DNA of 64,000 nt from Sphingobacteriales bacterium 44-15 (GTDB lineage: Bacteria > Bacteroidota > Bacteroidia > Chitinophagales > Chitinophagaceae). Positions 1-7,639 of the stretch are shown in pieces. The notes beneath the pieces were generated by a model. It saw only the letters and a list, made by a program, of their open reading frames with translations, did no database searches and was not told the origin of the DNA. Every line of letters begins with the position of its first letter. The first letter of the stretch is position 1. The stretch lies in the NCBI GenBank assembly GCA_001899685.1, contig MKWG01000043.1:62001-126000 (forward strand). Direction: 5' to 3'. Made by a program: the position numbers and the translations under genes.

Positions 1-80
1 GTTTTTAATGCCTGCTCCTCATAAAAATTATACCTCGGTATTTGTATACATGTGCTAATGATTTAAGTGGTTATAAAATA

Positions 81-220
81 GTGTTATGTCAAACGTGAAA
101 TGTGAGATGTGAGACATTCTTTCACCTTTATCCCCGTCCGAATGGCATTCAGCCGGGCGGGTTCTCACTTTTCACGATAACACACAGACATAATTTGCCT
201 GACTTAACAGTAGTTATCAT
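81..220 (-). repeat. Dispersed intergenic repeat, copy 1 (with GC-rich insert)
   Basis: Read on the minus strand, this block matches the block at 59688-59838 almost base for base at both ends. Both start with ATGATAACTA, continue with TGTTAAGTCAGGCAAA and TTATCGTGAAA, share GATAAAGGTGA, and finish with CACGTTTGACATAACAC. The middle (about 134-163) is a GC-rich imperfect palindrome that differs between copies. The block lies directly after the FecR stop codon, whose TGA falls inside the repeat edge. No protein is encoded. The role is unknown; it resembles REP-like 3' elements. Confidence 0.75.
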
Positions 221-1410
221 CTGGTAACGGTAATAGTCCTGTTATTAATAATAAAATGTACCTGTTTTGTCAGCTCCAGCAGTTCGAGCAGCTTGGATAC
301 TTTTACGCTTCTCGGGATCTCGGCAACAAACTGCTCACTGATCTTATCCTTATATATTACCTCCACATTATACCATCTCGCCACCTGCCGCATGATGGTC
401 TCAATATCAGTACCGTTGAAGCGGAACAGTCCGTCTTTCCATGCCAGTGTTTCTTCCATATCAGGATGATTGATCAAAGACAGGCGCCCACTCCTGTTGT
501 TTTGCGCCTGCTGCCCGGGTTGAAGGAGCATCGTTTTATCCTTATCCGTTACTTTTACTTTGCCTTCCGCCAAAGTTGTTTTTACCGTACTTTCATTATC
601 GTATGCGTTTACATTGAAGTGTGTTCCCAGCACTTCGATCGTTTGTTCACTGGTTTTTACTTTAAAGGGCATGGCGGCATTTTTAGTTACCTCAAAGTAT
701 ACTTCACCCGTAACCGATACATTTCTTTCGCTGCCGGAAAAAGCCGTGGGATAGGTAATGGAAGAAGCCGCATTAAGCCATACGCCGGTGCCATCCGGCA
801 ATACCAAGTGATACTGGCCACCCGCAGGAGTGGCCATCGTATTGTAAAATATCCTGCCCGCATTTTTACTATGCTCATATTTTATTTCCCCGTTTCCCAG
901 CTTCAGCACTTTTGTATTTCCCTGCCGGGCAACAACTCCATCTATAGAACTGTCGAGCACTACCCGGCTGCCATCTCCGAGTGTGAGCGTAGCAAAATTG
1001 CCGCCCGGTGCAATATCCTGTTTCGGAAAAAGCGCTGCAACGGCTTCTTTTGGTTTACCGGTATCTTTTCTTATAAAAATATAGGTGAGCGTACCGGTGA
1101 GCGCGATAAGCAATATAGCAGCTATACTAAGCCAGGGGCGGGCAAATATAGCGCTGCCGTGATAAGACCGCACGCTATCTTCATCCATTGCACCGGCAGT
1201 CGCCATAATAGAACCAAAATATTGTTCTGCTTCTTCTTCCGGCAGCTTTTCCTCCGTAGAAAATGAACGCCATTTCTCATGCATCCATTCTTCCAGCGCA
1301 GCATCATGTTGCAGGCCAGACATCATTCGCGAAAGCTCCTGCCGCTCTGCAAATGATATCGTTTCCTGAAAATGTTTTTCCAGTAAGTATAAAAACCTTT
1401 CTTTATCCAT
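217..1410 (-). CDS. FecR family anti-sigma factor / sigma regulator with DUF4974 tail
   Basis: A 397-residue protein with the usual architecture of Bacteroidota FecR regulators. It has a cytoplasmic N-terminal segment of about 90 residues, one membrane helix at about 93-113, a periplasmic FecR domain at about 190-290 (VLPDGTGVWLNAASSITYP is typical) and a C-terminal DUF4974 domain at about 325-395. It should hold the ECF sigma factor encoded just upstream (1566-2162) inactive and pass on a signal from a TonB-dependent receptor. Sigma and FecR are co-directional with a gap of about 155 bases. The usual SusC/SusD-type target would lie downstream, to the left of the window edge, and is not visible. 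Start: ATG at 1410. Family assignment is secure; the signal is unknown. Confidence 0.9.
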   Translation of the reverse strand: MDKERFLYLLEKHFQETISFAERQELSRMMSGLQHDAALEEWMHEKWRSFSTEEKLPEEEAEQYFGSIMATAGAMDEDSVRSYHGSAIFARPWLSIAAILLIALTGTLTYIFIRKDTGKPKEAVAALFPKQDIAPGGNFATLTLGDGSRVVLDSSIDGVVARQGNTKVLKLGNGEIKYEHSKNAGRIFYNTMATPAGGQYHLVLPDGTGVWLNAASSITYPTAFSGSERNVSVTGEVYFEVTKNAAMPFKVKTSEQTIEVLGTHFNVNAYDNESTVKTTLAEGKVKVTDKDKTMLLQPGQQAQNNRSGRLSLINHPDMEETLAWKDGLFRFNGTDIETIMRQVARWYNVEVIYKDKISEQFVAEIPRSVKVSKLLELLELTKQVHFIINNRTITVTR

Positions 1411-1465
1411 AAACCTTCTTTTGTGCTACCGGTTAATAATTGGTAGTGCTGAGGGTGAATGGGCA

Positions 1466-1527
1466 ATTGTCAATGGTGAATTCATTCACCATTCACCATT
1501 CACCATTCACCATTCACCATAGACAAT
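1466..1527. repeat. Inverted repeat around a five-unit 7-bp tandem repeat
   Basis: Five perfect units of ATTCACC occupy 1484-1518 in the gap between the sigma factor and FecR. They are bounded by inverted arms: ATTGTCAATGGTGAAT on the left (1466-1481) and ATTCACCATAGACAAT on the right (1512-1527), which are complementary with one mismatch. The unit count could vary by slippage, changing the sigma-FecR spacing. No function is known. Confidence 0.8.
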
Positions 1528-1565
1528 CGGCCGATAAAAAAGGAGTAGCAGCAGATAAAAATTAT

Positions 1566-2162
1566 TCAAAAAATTTTTAAGAATATGACCAGCAAAGAAA
1601 CAGGAATGCTGGTTTGCTTGGCAAGAAGAATGCGGATAGCCTGGGAAGCCTGTGCAATATGCTTTTTAACAGTAAGCGGAGAGATATTCAGTTTACTTGC
1701 AATTTCGTCATTCTTTAGCCCCTGCTCACGACGCAGGCGGTAAACGATCTTTTGCTGGGGAGGGAGCTGTTCTATGGCAGTTTGCAGCGCTCTTTTTATC
1801 TCGTTGTAATCCACAACCTGGGTAGTAGCGTCTACGGGCTCTTCCATATTACCAGCTATTTCGGCAATAACAGTATGTTCCAGGGAAAGCCGTTTAAAAC
1901 CATTGATGATCTTATATTTTGCCAGGGTGAACAACCATGCATCAAAGCTGCGGATATCCTTCATCTTATCCCTGCCCACCCACACTTTAATGAAGACTTC
2001 CTGTAATATATCTTCTGCCAACTGCCTTGAGCCCGTGAAGCGTAATATGTAAAAGAATACTTTGTTATGGTAATTGTCATACAACAGGCGAAATGCAGCA
2101 AGGTCTCCGTCAGCCAGTTGACCAAGAAGATAGCGTTCATCTATTGCTTCCTTGCTATTCAC
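1566..2162 (-). CDS. ECF RNA polymerase sigma-70 factor
   Basis: A 198-residue extracytoplasmic-function sigma factor. Sigma region 2 covers roughly residues 25-95 (LAEDILQEVFIKVW is the core-binding and -10 reading helix area). Region 4 covers roughly 125-180 with the helix-turn-helix LKNDEIASKLNISPLTVKKH. Regions 1.1 and 3 are absent, as expected for this class. A hydrophobic tail (about 183-198, SLLVIFLKIF) follows region 4 and is common in Bacteroidota members. The partner FecR lies downstream on the same strand, so this is a cell-surface signalling pair that probably controls a TonB-dependent uptake locus beyond position 1. No convincing -7/-33 promoter was found in the 193 bases upstream. 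The target specificity cannot be read from the sequence. Confidence 0.92.
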   Translation of the reverse strand: MNSKEAIDERYLLGQLADGDLAAFRLLYDNYHNKVFFYILRFTGSRQLAEDILQEVFIKVWVGRDKMKDIRSFDAWLFTLAKYKIINGFKRLSLEHTVIAEIAGNMEEPVDATTQVVDYNEIKRALQTAIEQLPPQQKIVYRLRREQGLKNDEIASKLNISPLTVKKHIAQASQAIRILLAKQTSIPVSLLVIFLKIF

Positions 2163-2355
2163 GCAGCAGGTTTTGATAATAATTACTTAACAGATCAATG
2201 ATATTCTCTTCATCAATCCCACAGTTAAAAATACATAAATTCCCGATTGCCTTTCTTAAAAACTATGCAATCGTATGCATCCCGGGCTGAAATACACTAC
2301 AAAAAAACAAATAATGCCCGAAGACTTATCGAAGCAGAGAGGCAAATATCCCACC

Positions 2356-4038
2356 TCATCTTCCATTAGTACAGGCTATCCTCAGTATGTCATTGTCCGG
2401 GTATAGTCTGAAAACATATTGCTTGTCCTGCGGGCCTTTTTCAATATGCCCTTTTGTGCAATACAGGCTATAGCTGAAATTATCAGCGGTGGCCTCAATT
2501 TGTTGCTGACCAATTGTTCTGAACGGCAATACGACGCCTGGCGCAGTATGCAATTCCAGTGCCCATTTAAAACCTTTGGAAACGGGCCGGCAACTGATAT
2601 CAAAATGATCTTCAGAAAAGGTAAAACGAAATGTATTGCCCCGCAGATCTTTCCATTCCACTTCCAGGCGGTTCCCGGGCAATGCTTTCACGGCAGGCGC
2701 TCCGCTTTTAACTACAGCAGCTTTACCGCTTTTGTCGAATTGCACTATCCGGATGCCGGCCAGGTCTTTCTCTGTGCTCCAGGAGAACCCGTCAAGCACA
2801 GGAAGCGTTTTATAAATGCATTGCGTGGAAGTGCCCGCTTTATCGAGATAGGCAGATTTGTATGCTTCATCAAACAAATGCAGATCGCGGAACCTGAATT
2901 CGGGACCTTCCCAATATAGGTTGGTACGGTAAAACCTGCTGTTGTACCAGACCGTTTTGTGCTCTTCATTCCTGTAATCATGCATTGCCGTTACAGCCGT
3001 TGGTGGCGTTACCGGGAATTTGTCTCTAAACCATGTTCCGCTTTCCGCCAGGGTTTCCACCGTAACTTTTCCTGCGCGACGCAATGAATCAATTATGGTT
3101 ACCTGCATTTCTAAACCGGGTTTGATAGCTTTCCACGTAAAGCTGTTTTCCTGCCCGGCCTGTGCATAAGCAAAGCTTAAGCAGGGCTCCTCAGATAATG
3201 ACCGTAAGAACCATTCCACCCAGCTTTTATCGCCACCTCCTTTTTCATACACAGGTTCCAGGGTAATAACGTGAGACATGCCGGTGCCTATGCCGCTTTC
3301 ATATTGATAGATGGGGTCGCTGCCCAGCATGCGGAAAACAGGCACTCCTATCTGCATCGCTGTGGTCTGCGCTGGCATATAGGCATTCAGACGGCTGGGA
3401 TAATATGCCTGGTTCCAGTAGCCGCCCCAAAGGGTATAGCCGTCGGTACCTATCTGGTCTTTGCAATTGCAGGATGCCACGATATGATACTTATCATACA
3501 GGTAAGCCAGCGTATGCGCATCTATAAACCATGAGCCTACGGAAGCAGGGTACTTGCCGAAAACGGATTTGAATTTATCCATATACACATCCACCAGCTT
3601 CTCCCTTTCTTCAGGCGTATACCCGGTAGCAAAGCCCACATTCGCATGCCAGTCCCACGAATACCGCCCGCGCCATTGCAGTCCTGCAGCTTCCACATGC
3701 GGCTGCGTGATCTCCCACCAGGCGCCCACTTCAGATCCGGGGTTCAGCTCTTCTTTCAGCAGTTGCTGGTAACGCGGGTTGATCAATGCATCATACTGCA
3801 ACAAAAATGTTCCCGGCAGATTATGCTTTTTGAGCAATATCACTTCCTCTTTCACCGTCTGGAATAAAACATCTTCTGTTACGGCCGCATCCCGCGGTTC
3901 CGACTGCCGTATAAAATTGACAAAATTGATAATGTGGCGCGACGTATCCTTGTATTCGTCATTGCAGTTGCGGGCCCTTGACTGAAACGATAATAAGCCT
4001 GCAAACAACAATAATAAAAAGCAGGGAAGTATTTTCAT
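2356..4038 (-). CDS. Secreted polysaccharide-deacetylase-like protein, function unknown
   Basis: A 560-residue protein with a signal peptide (MKILPCFLLLLFAGLLSFQS, cleavage near 22). The first half (about 35-280) reads like a glycoside hydrolase/deacetylase TIM-type barrel: it opens with a region on reaching decisions by talking of residues such as FLLQYDALINP, followed by EVGAWWEITQPHVEAAG, SWDWHANVGFATGYTPEER and a GSWFIDAHTLAYL segment rich in Trp, His and Asp. The second half is beta-rich and could be a carbohydrate-binding or jelly-roll domain. The classical NodB metal triad could not be placed with certainty. The gene stands alone, 190 bases from the sigma factor on the same strand. Likely periplasmic or surface-located and acting on a glycan, but substrate and reaction are not known. 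Confidence 0.6.
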   Translation of the reverse strand: MKILPCFLLLLFAGLLSFQSRARNCNDEYKDTSRHIINFVNFIRQSEPRDAAVTEDVLFQTVKEEVILLKKHNLPGTFLLQYDALINPRYQQLLKEELNPGSEVGAWWEITQPHVEAAGLQWRGRYSWDWHANVGFATGYTPEEREKLVDVYMDKFKSVFGKYPASVGSWFIDAHTLAYLYDKYHIVASCNCKDQIGTDGYTLWGGYWNQAYYPSRLNAYMPAQTTAMQIGVPVFRMLGSDPIYQYESGIGTGMSHVITLEPVYEKGGGDKSWVEWFLRSLSEEPCLSFAYAQAGQENSFTWKAIKPGLEMQVTIIDSLRRAGKVTVETLAESGTWFRDKFPVTPPTAVTAMHDYRNEEHKTVWYNSRFYRTNLYWEGPEFRFRDLHLFDEAYKSAYLDKAGTSTQCIYKTLPVLDGFSWSTEKDLAGIRIVQFDKSGKAAVVKSGAPAVKALPGNRLEVEWKDLRGNTFRFTFSEDHFDISCRPVSKGFKWALELHTAPGVVLPFRTIGQQQIEATADNFSYSLYCTKGHIEKGPQDKQYVFRLYPDNDILRIACTNGR

Positions 4039-4680
4039 GATATAAAAATTAGAAAAGTTATATATGCCTGCAAATTAAGATCATTAATTCTAATGATACA
4101 TTATATAGTCTGCAATGGGCGCATTTCAATTTTTCGCAGGTGAGGCATCAATCATTGAAAAAAATGACGCTGAATTTGTGGTATATGCCGGTCAGTTTCG
4201 TCATTTCATCCCGCCCGCGGGCTGTATAGTTTAAATAGCTAATCACCGATTGCTTCTCCGGGCCTTCGGTTGGGATCGCAATACAGCGAATGGTTGAGTT
4301 AGTGTATCCTTTGATGCTGGTTTTAAAACCAGAATACTTTTGCCGTATTGCGAGCCGCCATATGCATTTTAAAAATCAGGACCGATGCGCGGCGCAGCAA
4401 TCTATACATTTACCGCTGTTGTTAAATCAACGTTATTCACTTATGATTCCCCCCAATTGTTAACCCGAAACGATGCGTATATTCAACTATCCTTTCGGGT
4501 TGTTAATCGGTGGAATTAAATAAAATCACAAAATTGTTCTGCATATCAATGATAAGTTATATTAAAAATTGAAATACACTCGTCTGCAGTTTTCAATGAG
4601 CTGCAATCCAGGCTTTATAATATATGTTAGTGGTAGGGTTATGGAAACTTCTCTTATATTGCATCCTGACTAAAAAAATC
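4039..4680. other. Gene-free 640-base stretch with several inverted repeats
   Basis: No convincing coding frame is present. Inverted repeats include a perfect 16-bp palindrome, CTGGTTTTAAAACCAG, at 4317-4332, enclosed by a second pair, CGCAATAC (4277-4284) and GTATTGCG (4345-4352). A 9-bp stem, AACCCGAAA (4462-4470) with TTTCGGGTT (4493-4501), lies further right. The stretch separates two oppositely read genes, so it may contain both promoters and a long leader, a structured RNA, or a decayed gene. Confidence 0.5.
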
Positions 4681-5262
4681 ATGACAAGACTGTTTCTTTT
4701 AGCATTTTTATCTGTTTCACTTTTTTCTGGTGGGCAGAACAACTACAGCGCAAATATTGATTCGGTATTAGTCCAGGACTCGATTGTTTATGTAAAAAAA
4801 TGTATTGCTTTTATCAAGGAAATAATGCCACAGGAGCTGTCTGACACGACTTTTATTTTGGCTGATAAACCTTTTTCATTTGAATATTTTGAGTGTATTG
4901 AAGAATTATTATCCGATACTACCTCATATACAAAAGAAGAACTATCATTTATCAAAGAAAAACAATATCCCTCATTGACAAAATGGACAAAAGAGTTTTT
5001 CAGAAATACAAGATTAGTAAGCAGCGACACCATAAATGCAATTTTCAAAGACAACTCAAAATGGTGGACATACTTTAATAAACATATCGGACGTGCATTT
5101 AACACATTTTCTATTCCAATATTTTTGAGAAATGACACCTATTGCCTTTTTTACTCAGACCATAGCTGTGGCGGACTTTGTGGTAGTGGACGATTAACTC
5201 TTTATAAAAAAGAAAATAACAAGTGGACAAAAGTCAAATCTTATTGCGACTGGGTAAGCTAA
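4681..5262 (+). CDS. Secreted hypothetical protein, AT-rich orphan
   Basis: A 193-residue protein if translation starts at the ATG at 4681. This start places a normal signal peptide, MTRLFLLAFLSVSLFSGGQ, at the N-terminus; an in-frame ATG at 4624 would add 19 unneeded residues. The mature protein has no domain I recognise. Its C-terminus contains FYSDHSCGGLCGSGRLTLY and ends KSYCDWVS, so four cysteines sit close together and may form disulfides in the periplasm; similar endings occur in uncharacterised Bacteroidota proteins. Base composition is clearly more AT-rich than the neighbours, with many AAA and ATT codons, which hints at acquisition by transfer. It has no operon partner and follows a long gene-free stretch. 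Function unknown. Confidence 0.65.
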   Translation: MTRLFLLAFLSVSLFSGGQNNYSANIDSVLVQDSIVYVKKCIAFIKEIMPQELSDTTFILADKPFSFEYFECIEELLSDTTSYTKEELSFIKEKQYPSLTKWTKEFFRNTRLVSSDTINAIFKDNSKWWTYFNKHIGRAFNTFSIPIFLRNDTYCLFYSDHSCGGLCGSGRLTLYKKENNKWTKVKSYCDWVS

Positions 5263-5339
5263 GATGTAGATTGTAACCTATGGATCGTAAACTTATTAAA
5301 AAATCATTAAGTGAAATTTTAATATACCTCTGCACCCTG

Positions 5340-5347
5340 TAATTTTG
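5340..5347 (+). promoter_or_regulatory. Probable -7 promoter box for the LLM oxidoreductase
   Basis: TAATTTTG matches the Bacteroidota -7 consensus TAnnTTTG exactly and ends 20 bases before the ATG at 5368. A weak -33 candidate, TTTT, lies 19 bases upstream. The predicted leader is very short. Confidence 0.5.
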
Positions 5348-5367
5348 CAGGTTCAAATTATACATTT

Positions 5368-6402
5368 ATGGAATTAGGGATCGGTATGTTTGGCGACCTG
5401 GCCTTTGATGCTCAAACCAGAAAGCCCGGAGACCCGGCATTGAAGCTAAAAGAAATACTGGAAGAAATAAAGCTGGCGGATGAACTTGGGCTGGATGTAT
5501 TCGGGTTAGGCGAGCATCACCGCCCTGACTATGCGGTCTCTTCTCCTGAAATTGTTTTGGCAGCAGCGGCTGCCATTACCAAAAATATCAAATTGATGAG
5601 CACGGTCACTGTGCTCAGTTCTGCTGAACCGGTAAAAGTATACCAGGACTTTGCCACTATTGACCTGATCTCCGGCGGAAGAGCTGAGATAGGTGTAGGG
5701 CGCGGCAGCTTTATTGAGTCATTTCCATTGTTTGGCTACGACCTTAAGGATTACGACCAGTTGTTTGAAGAAAAGCTTGACCTGCTCCTTAATATCAATA
5801 ACAATGTGGTAGTGAACTGGAAAGGTAAGCTCAGGGCGCCGGTGATACAACAGACCGTATATCCCCGCGCTACCAATGGCGGAAAACTGCCGGTATGGGT
5901 AGCCGTTGGAGGAACACCTCAATCCGTATTACGTGCCGCAAAGCTGGGCTTACCGCTGATCGTGGCGATCATCGGTGGGGTACCAAGACAGTTTCAGCCG
6001 CTGGTTGAATATTACAAACAGGAGTATGTTAGGCATGGTCATAATGTGCAGCAAATGCAGTTGGGCATACACTCCCATACGTTTGTAAGCGACAATCCCC
6101 GGACAGCGGAAGGATATTATTTCAACTATGCGGCCCAGATGAACCGTATAGGTGCTGAACGGGGCTGGGGACCCTACTCAAAAGCGCAGTACGATGGCGG
6201 CCGCTCCCGCGAAGGCGCCCTGTTTATCGGAGATCATTCTGAAGTAACGGATAAAATATTATACATGCATGAGCTTTTCGGCATCACCCGCTTCATTGCC
6301 CACATGGACGTCGGAGCGCCTTCTCATGCAGATATGATGAAGTCTATAGAGCTTTTCGGAACAAAAGTGGCTCCGGCTGTAAGGAAAAGCTTGTTGCAGT
6401 GA
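5368..6402 (+). CDS. LLM class flavin-dependent oxidoreductase (luciferase-like monooxygenase)
   Basis: A 344-residue protein with the bacterial luciferase-like TIM-barrel fold. Recognisable parts are the N-terminal strand GIGMFGDLAFD, the conserved GLGEHH at about residues 47-52, the barrel segment LMSTVTVLSSAEPVKVYQ (about 89-106) and the typical SGGRAEIGVGRGSF (about 113-126), which is near the flavin-phosphate site. Proteins of this family use reduced FMN or F420 and oxygen to oxidise aldehydes, sulfonates, amines or other small molecules. The sequence does not show which substrate applies here, and no flavin reductase gene is adjacent. The gene is monocistronic, with a perfect -7 box about 20 bases upstream. 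Start: ATG at 5368, directly before the first barrel strand. Confidence 0.88.
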   Translation: MELGIGMFGDLAFDAQTRKPGDPALKLKEILEEIKLADELGLDVFGLGEHHRPDYAVSSPEIVLAAAAAITKNIKLMSTVTVLSSAEPVKVYQDFATIDLISGGRAEIGVGRGSFIESFPLFGYDLKDYDQLFEEKLDLLLNINNNVVVNWKGKLRAPVIQQTVYPRATNGGKLPVWVAVGGTPQSVLRAAKLGLPLIVAIIGGVPRQFQPLVEYYKQEYVRHGHNVQQMQLGIHSHTFVSDNPRTAEGYYFNYAAQMNRIGAERGWGPYSKAQYDGGRSREGALFIGDHSEVTDKILYMHELFGITRFIAHMDVGAPSHADMMKSIELFGTKVAPAVRKSLLQ

Positions 6403-6439
6403 AGTAAGCAATAGCCAAAGAATACAATACTGAAGAAAC

Positions 6440-6540
6440 TATACAATGGAGCAAATCTTTGTGTCCTTTGCCTGCCCGACTAGTCATTCAGGCGGGCGCA
6501 ATTCCTTAGTGTTTTCTGCGGTAAAAAAAGTCATTGCCTC
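6440..6540. repeat. Intergenic repeat with GC-rich palindromic insert
   Basis: The stretch reads TCTTTGTGTCCTTTGC, then a GC-rich palindromic module (about 6473-6504), then GCAATTCCTTAGTGTTTTC and TGCGGTAAAAAAAG. The outer parts resemble the TTTGTGTCCTTTGC elements scattered through many Bacteroidota genomes. The inner module (CCTGCCCG ... CATTCAGGCGGGCG) resembles the insert in the repeat copy at 81-220. It sits between the convergent 3' ends of the LLM oxidoreductase and fmt and may act as a shared terminator. Confidence 0.55.
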
Positions 6541-6573
6541 AAACAGCTTCTGAATTTCAATGAGCATTTATCA

Positions 6574-7542
6574 TTACCTGTACCCCCTCAAAAAATCAGC
6601 TACCGGTATTCTCTTTTTACCTTCTATCTGAAGGTCTGTGATATCAATATATCCGTCGCCTGCAAAAAACCGGAGGAAAGTTTTGCTATCTGTAGTATGA
6701 CTGCCTGCAGGTTGCGTGGGCTGCTGGTGTGATTTTTTACAGCCGAATATCTTTACGGTTTTACCATCCAGCATGGTGAAAGCCGCAGGATAGGGAGAGA
6801 GCCCCCGGATAAGATCATAGATGCGATCAACAGGCTGGTTCCAGTCTATACGGCAGGTTTCGGTAAAGATCTTGGGGGCATGCTTAAGTACAGTCTTGTC
6901 CGCATCAGAATGCATTAAACCTGACTGCGACCTTTCTTCAAGCGTATCACGGAGCAACCCGTCCACTGTTTTCACAAGCAACGCAGCACCAATATCCTTC
7001 ATGCGGTCGTGAAGCTGCCCTGCCGTCTCATCATCGCCTATAGGTATGCGGCCCTGCAAAAGGATATCACCCGTATCAATATCATGCTGCAGCTTAAATG
7101 TCGTGACGCCTGTTTCTTTTTCCCCGTTGATTATTGCCCAGTTGATAGGAGCTGCACCACGGTACTGCGGCAGCAGCGATCCATGCACGTTGATGGTGCC
7201 CATCGGCGGCATGTTCCATACCACTTCCGGCAGCATCCTGAATGCCACCACGATCTGCAGGTTGGCATGAAAGGATTTTAATGCTGATAAGAATTCCGGG
7301 TTTCTCAGCTTTTCCGGTTGCAGCACAGACAAGCCATGCTCCACAGCATATTTTTTGACAGCGCTTTCATTGAGCTTCATACCTCTCCCTGAAGGTTTAT
7401 CGGGAGCCGTGATCACGGCAACAACATTATACCCGTTTTTTATTAATGCATCGAGGGAAGCTACTGCAAACTCCGGTGTACCCATAAAAATAATTCTCAA
7501 TGCTTTTTTATCGCGTATCCTGCCTCCGTGTGATTCCATCAT
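6574..7542 (-). CDS. fmt: Methionyl-tRNA formyltransferase
   Basis: Formylates the amino group of initiator Met-tRNA with 10-formyl-tetrahydrofolate, preparing it for bacterial initiation. The protein shows the family N-terminus RIIFMGTPEFAVASL and the formyl-folate site INVHGSLLPQYRGAAPINWA, containing the catalytic Asn and His. The catalytic Asp lies in LQHDIDTGDILLQG, and a C-terminal OB-like domain follows. The frame stays open to an ATG at 7590, but those extra codons lie inside an intergenic repeat, so I prefer ATG 7542 (322 residues). A TTG at 7500 would give exactly the usual N-terminus. It lies just downstream of the muramidase gene on the same strand and may be co-transcribed with it. 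Function is secure; the start is not. Confidence 0.95.
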   Translation of the reverse strand: MMESHGGRIRDKKALRIIFMGTPEFAVASLDALIKNGYNVVAVITAPDKPSGRGMKLNESAVKKYAVEHGLSVLQPEKLRNPEFLSALKSFHANLQIVVAFRMLPEVVWNMPPMGTINVHGSLLPQYRGAAPINWAIINGEKETGVTTFKLQHDIDTGDILLQGRIPIGDDETAGQLHDRMKDIGAALLVKTVDGLLRDTLEERSQSGLMHSDADKTVLKHAPKIFTETCRIDWNQPVDRIYDLIRGLSPYPAAFTMLDGKTVKIFGCKKSHQQPTQPAGSHTTDSKTFLRFFAGDGYIDITDLQIEGKKRIPVADFLRGYR

Positions 7543-7545
7543 AAT

Positions 7546-7636
7546 ATTTGGTAAATGTGAGTTTCTCACGTTTATCGTTTGTCGTTTCACGTTTATCGTC
7601 TATCCTTTCACATTTGACATAACAGTAGTATTGTTT
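7546..7636. repeat. Dispersed intergenic repeat, degenerate copy
   Basis: The gap between the muramidase stop and fmt is filled by alternating TCACGTTTATCG and GTCGTTTCACG motifs, and ends with CACATTTGACATAACAGTAG. The same CATTTGACATAACA-type end closes the copies at 81-220 and 59688-59838. Like them it begins right at a stop codon. Confidence 0.55.
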
Positions 7637-7639
7637 GGA

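Noticed and set aside
256-1266. Long open frame on the plus strand (336 codons) opposite FecR
   Set aside because: It is antisense to a clear FecR gene, has biased Cys/His/Phe/Tyr-rich composition typical of shadow frames and no homology that I recognise.
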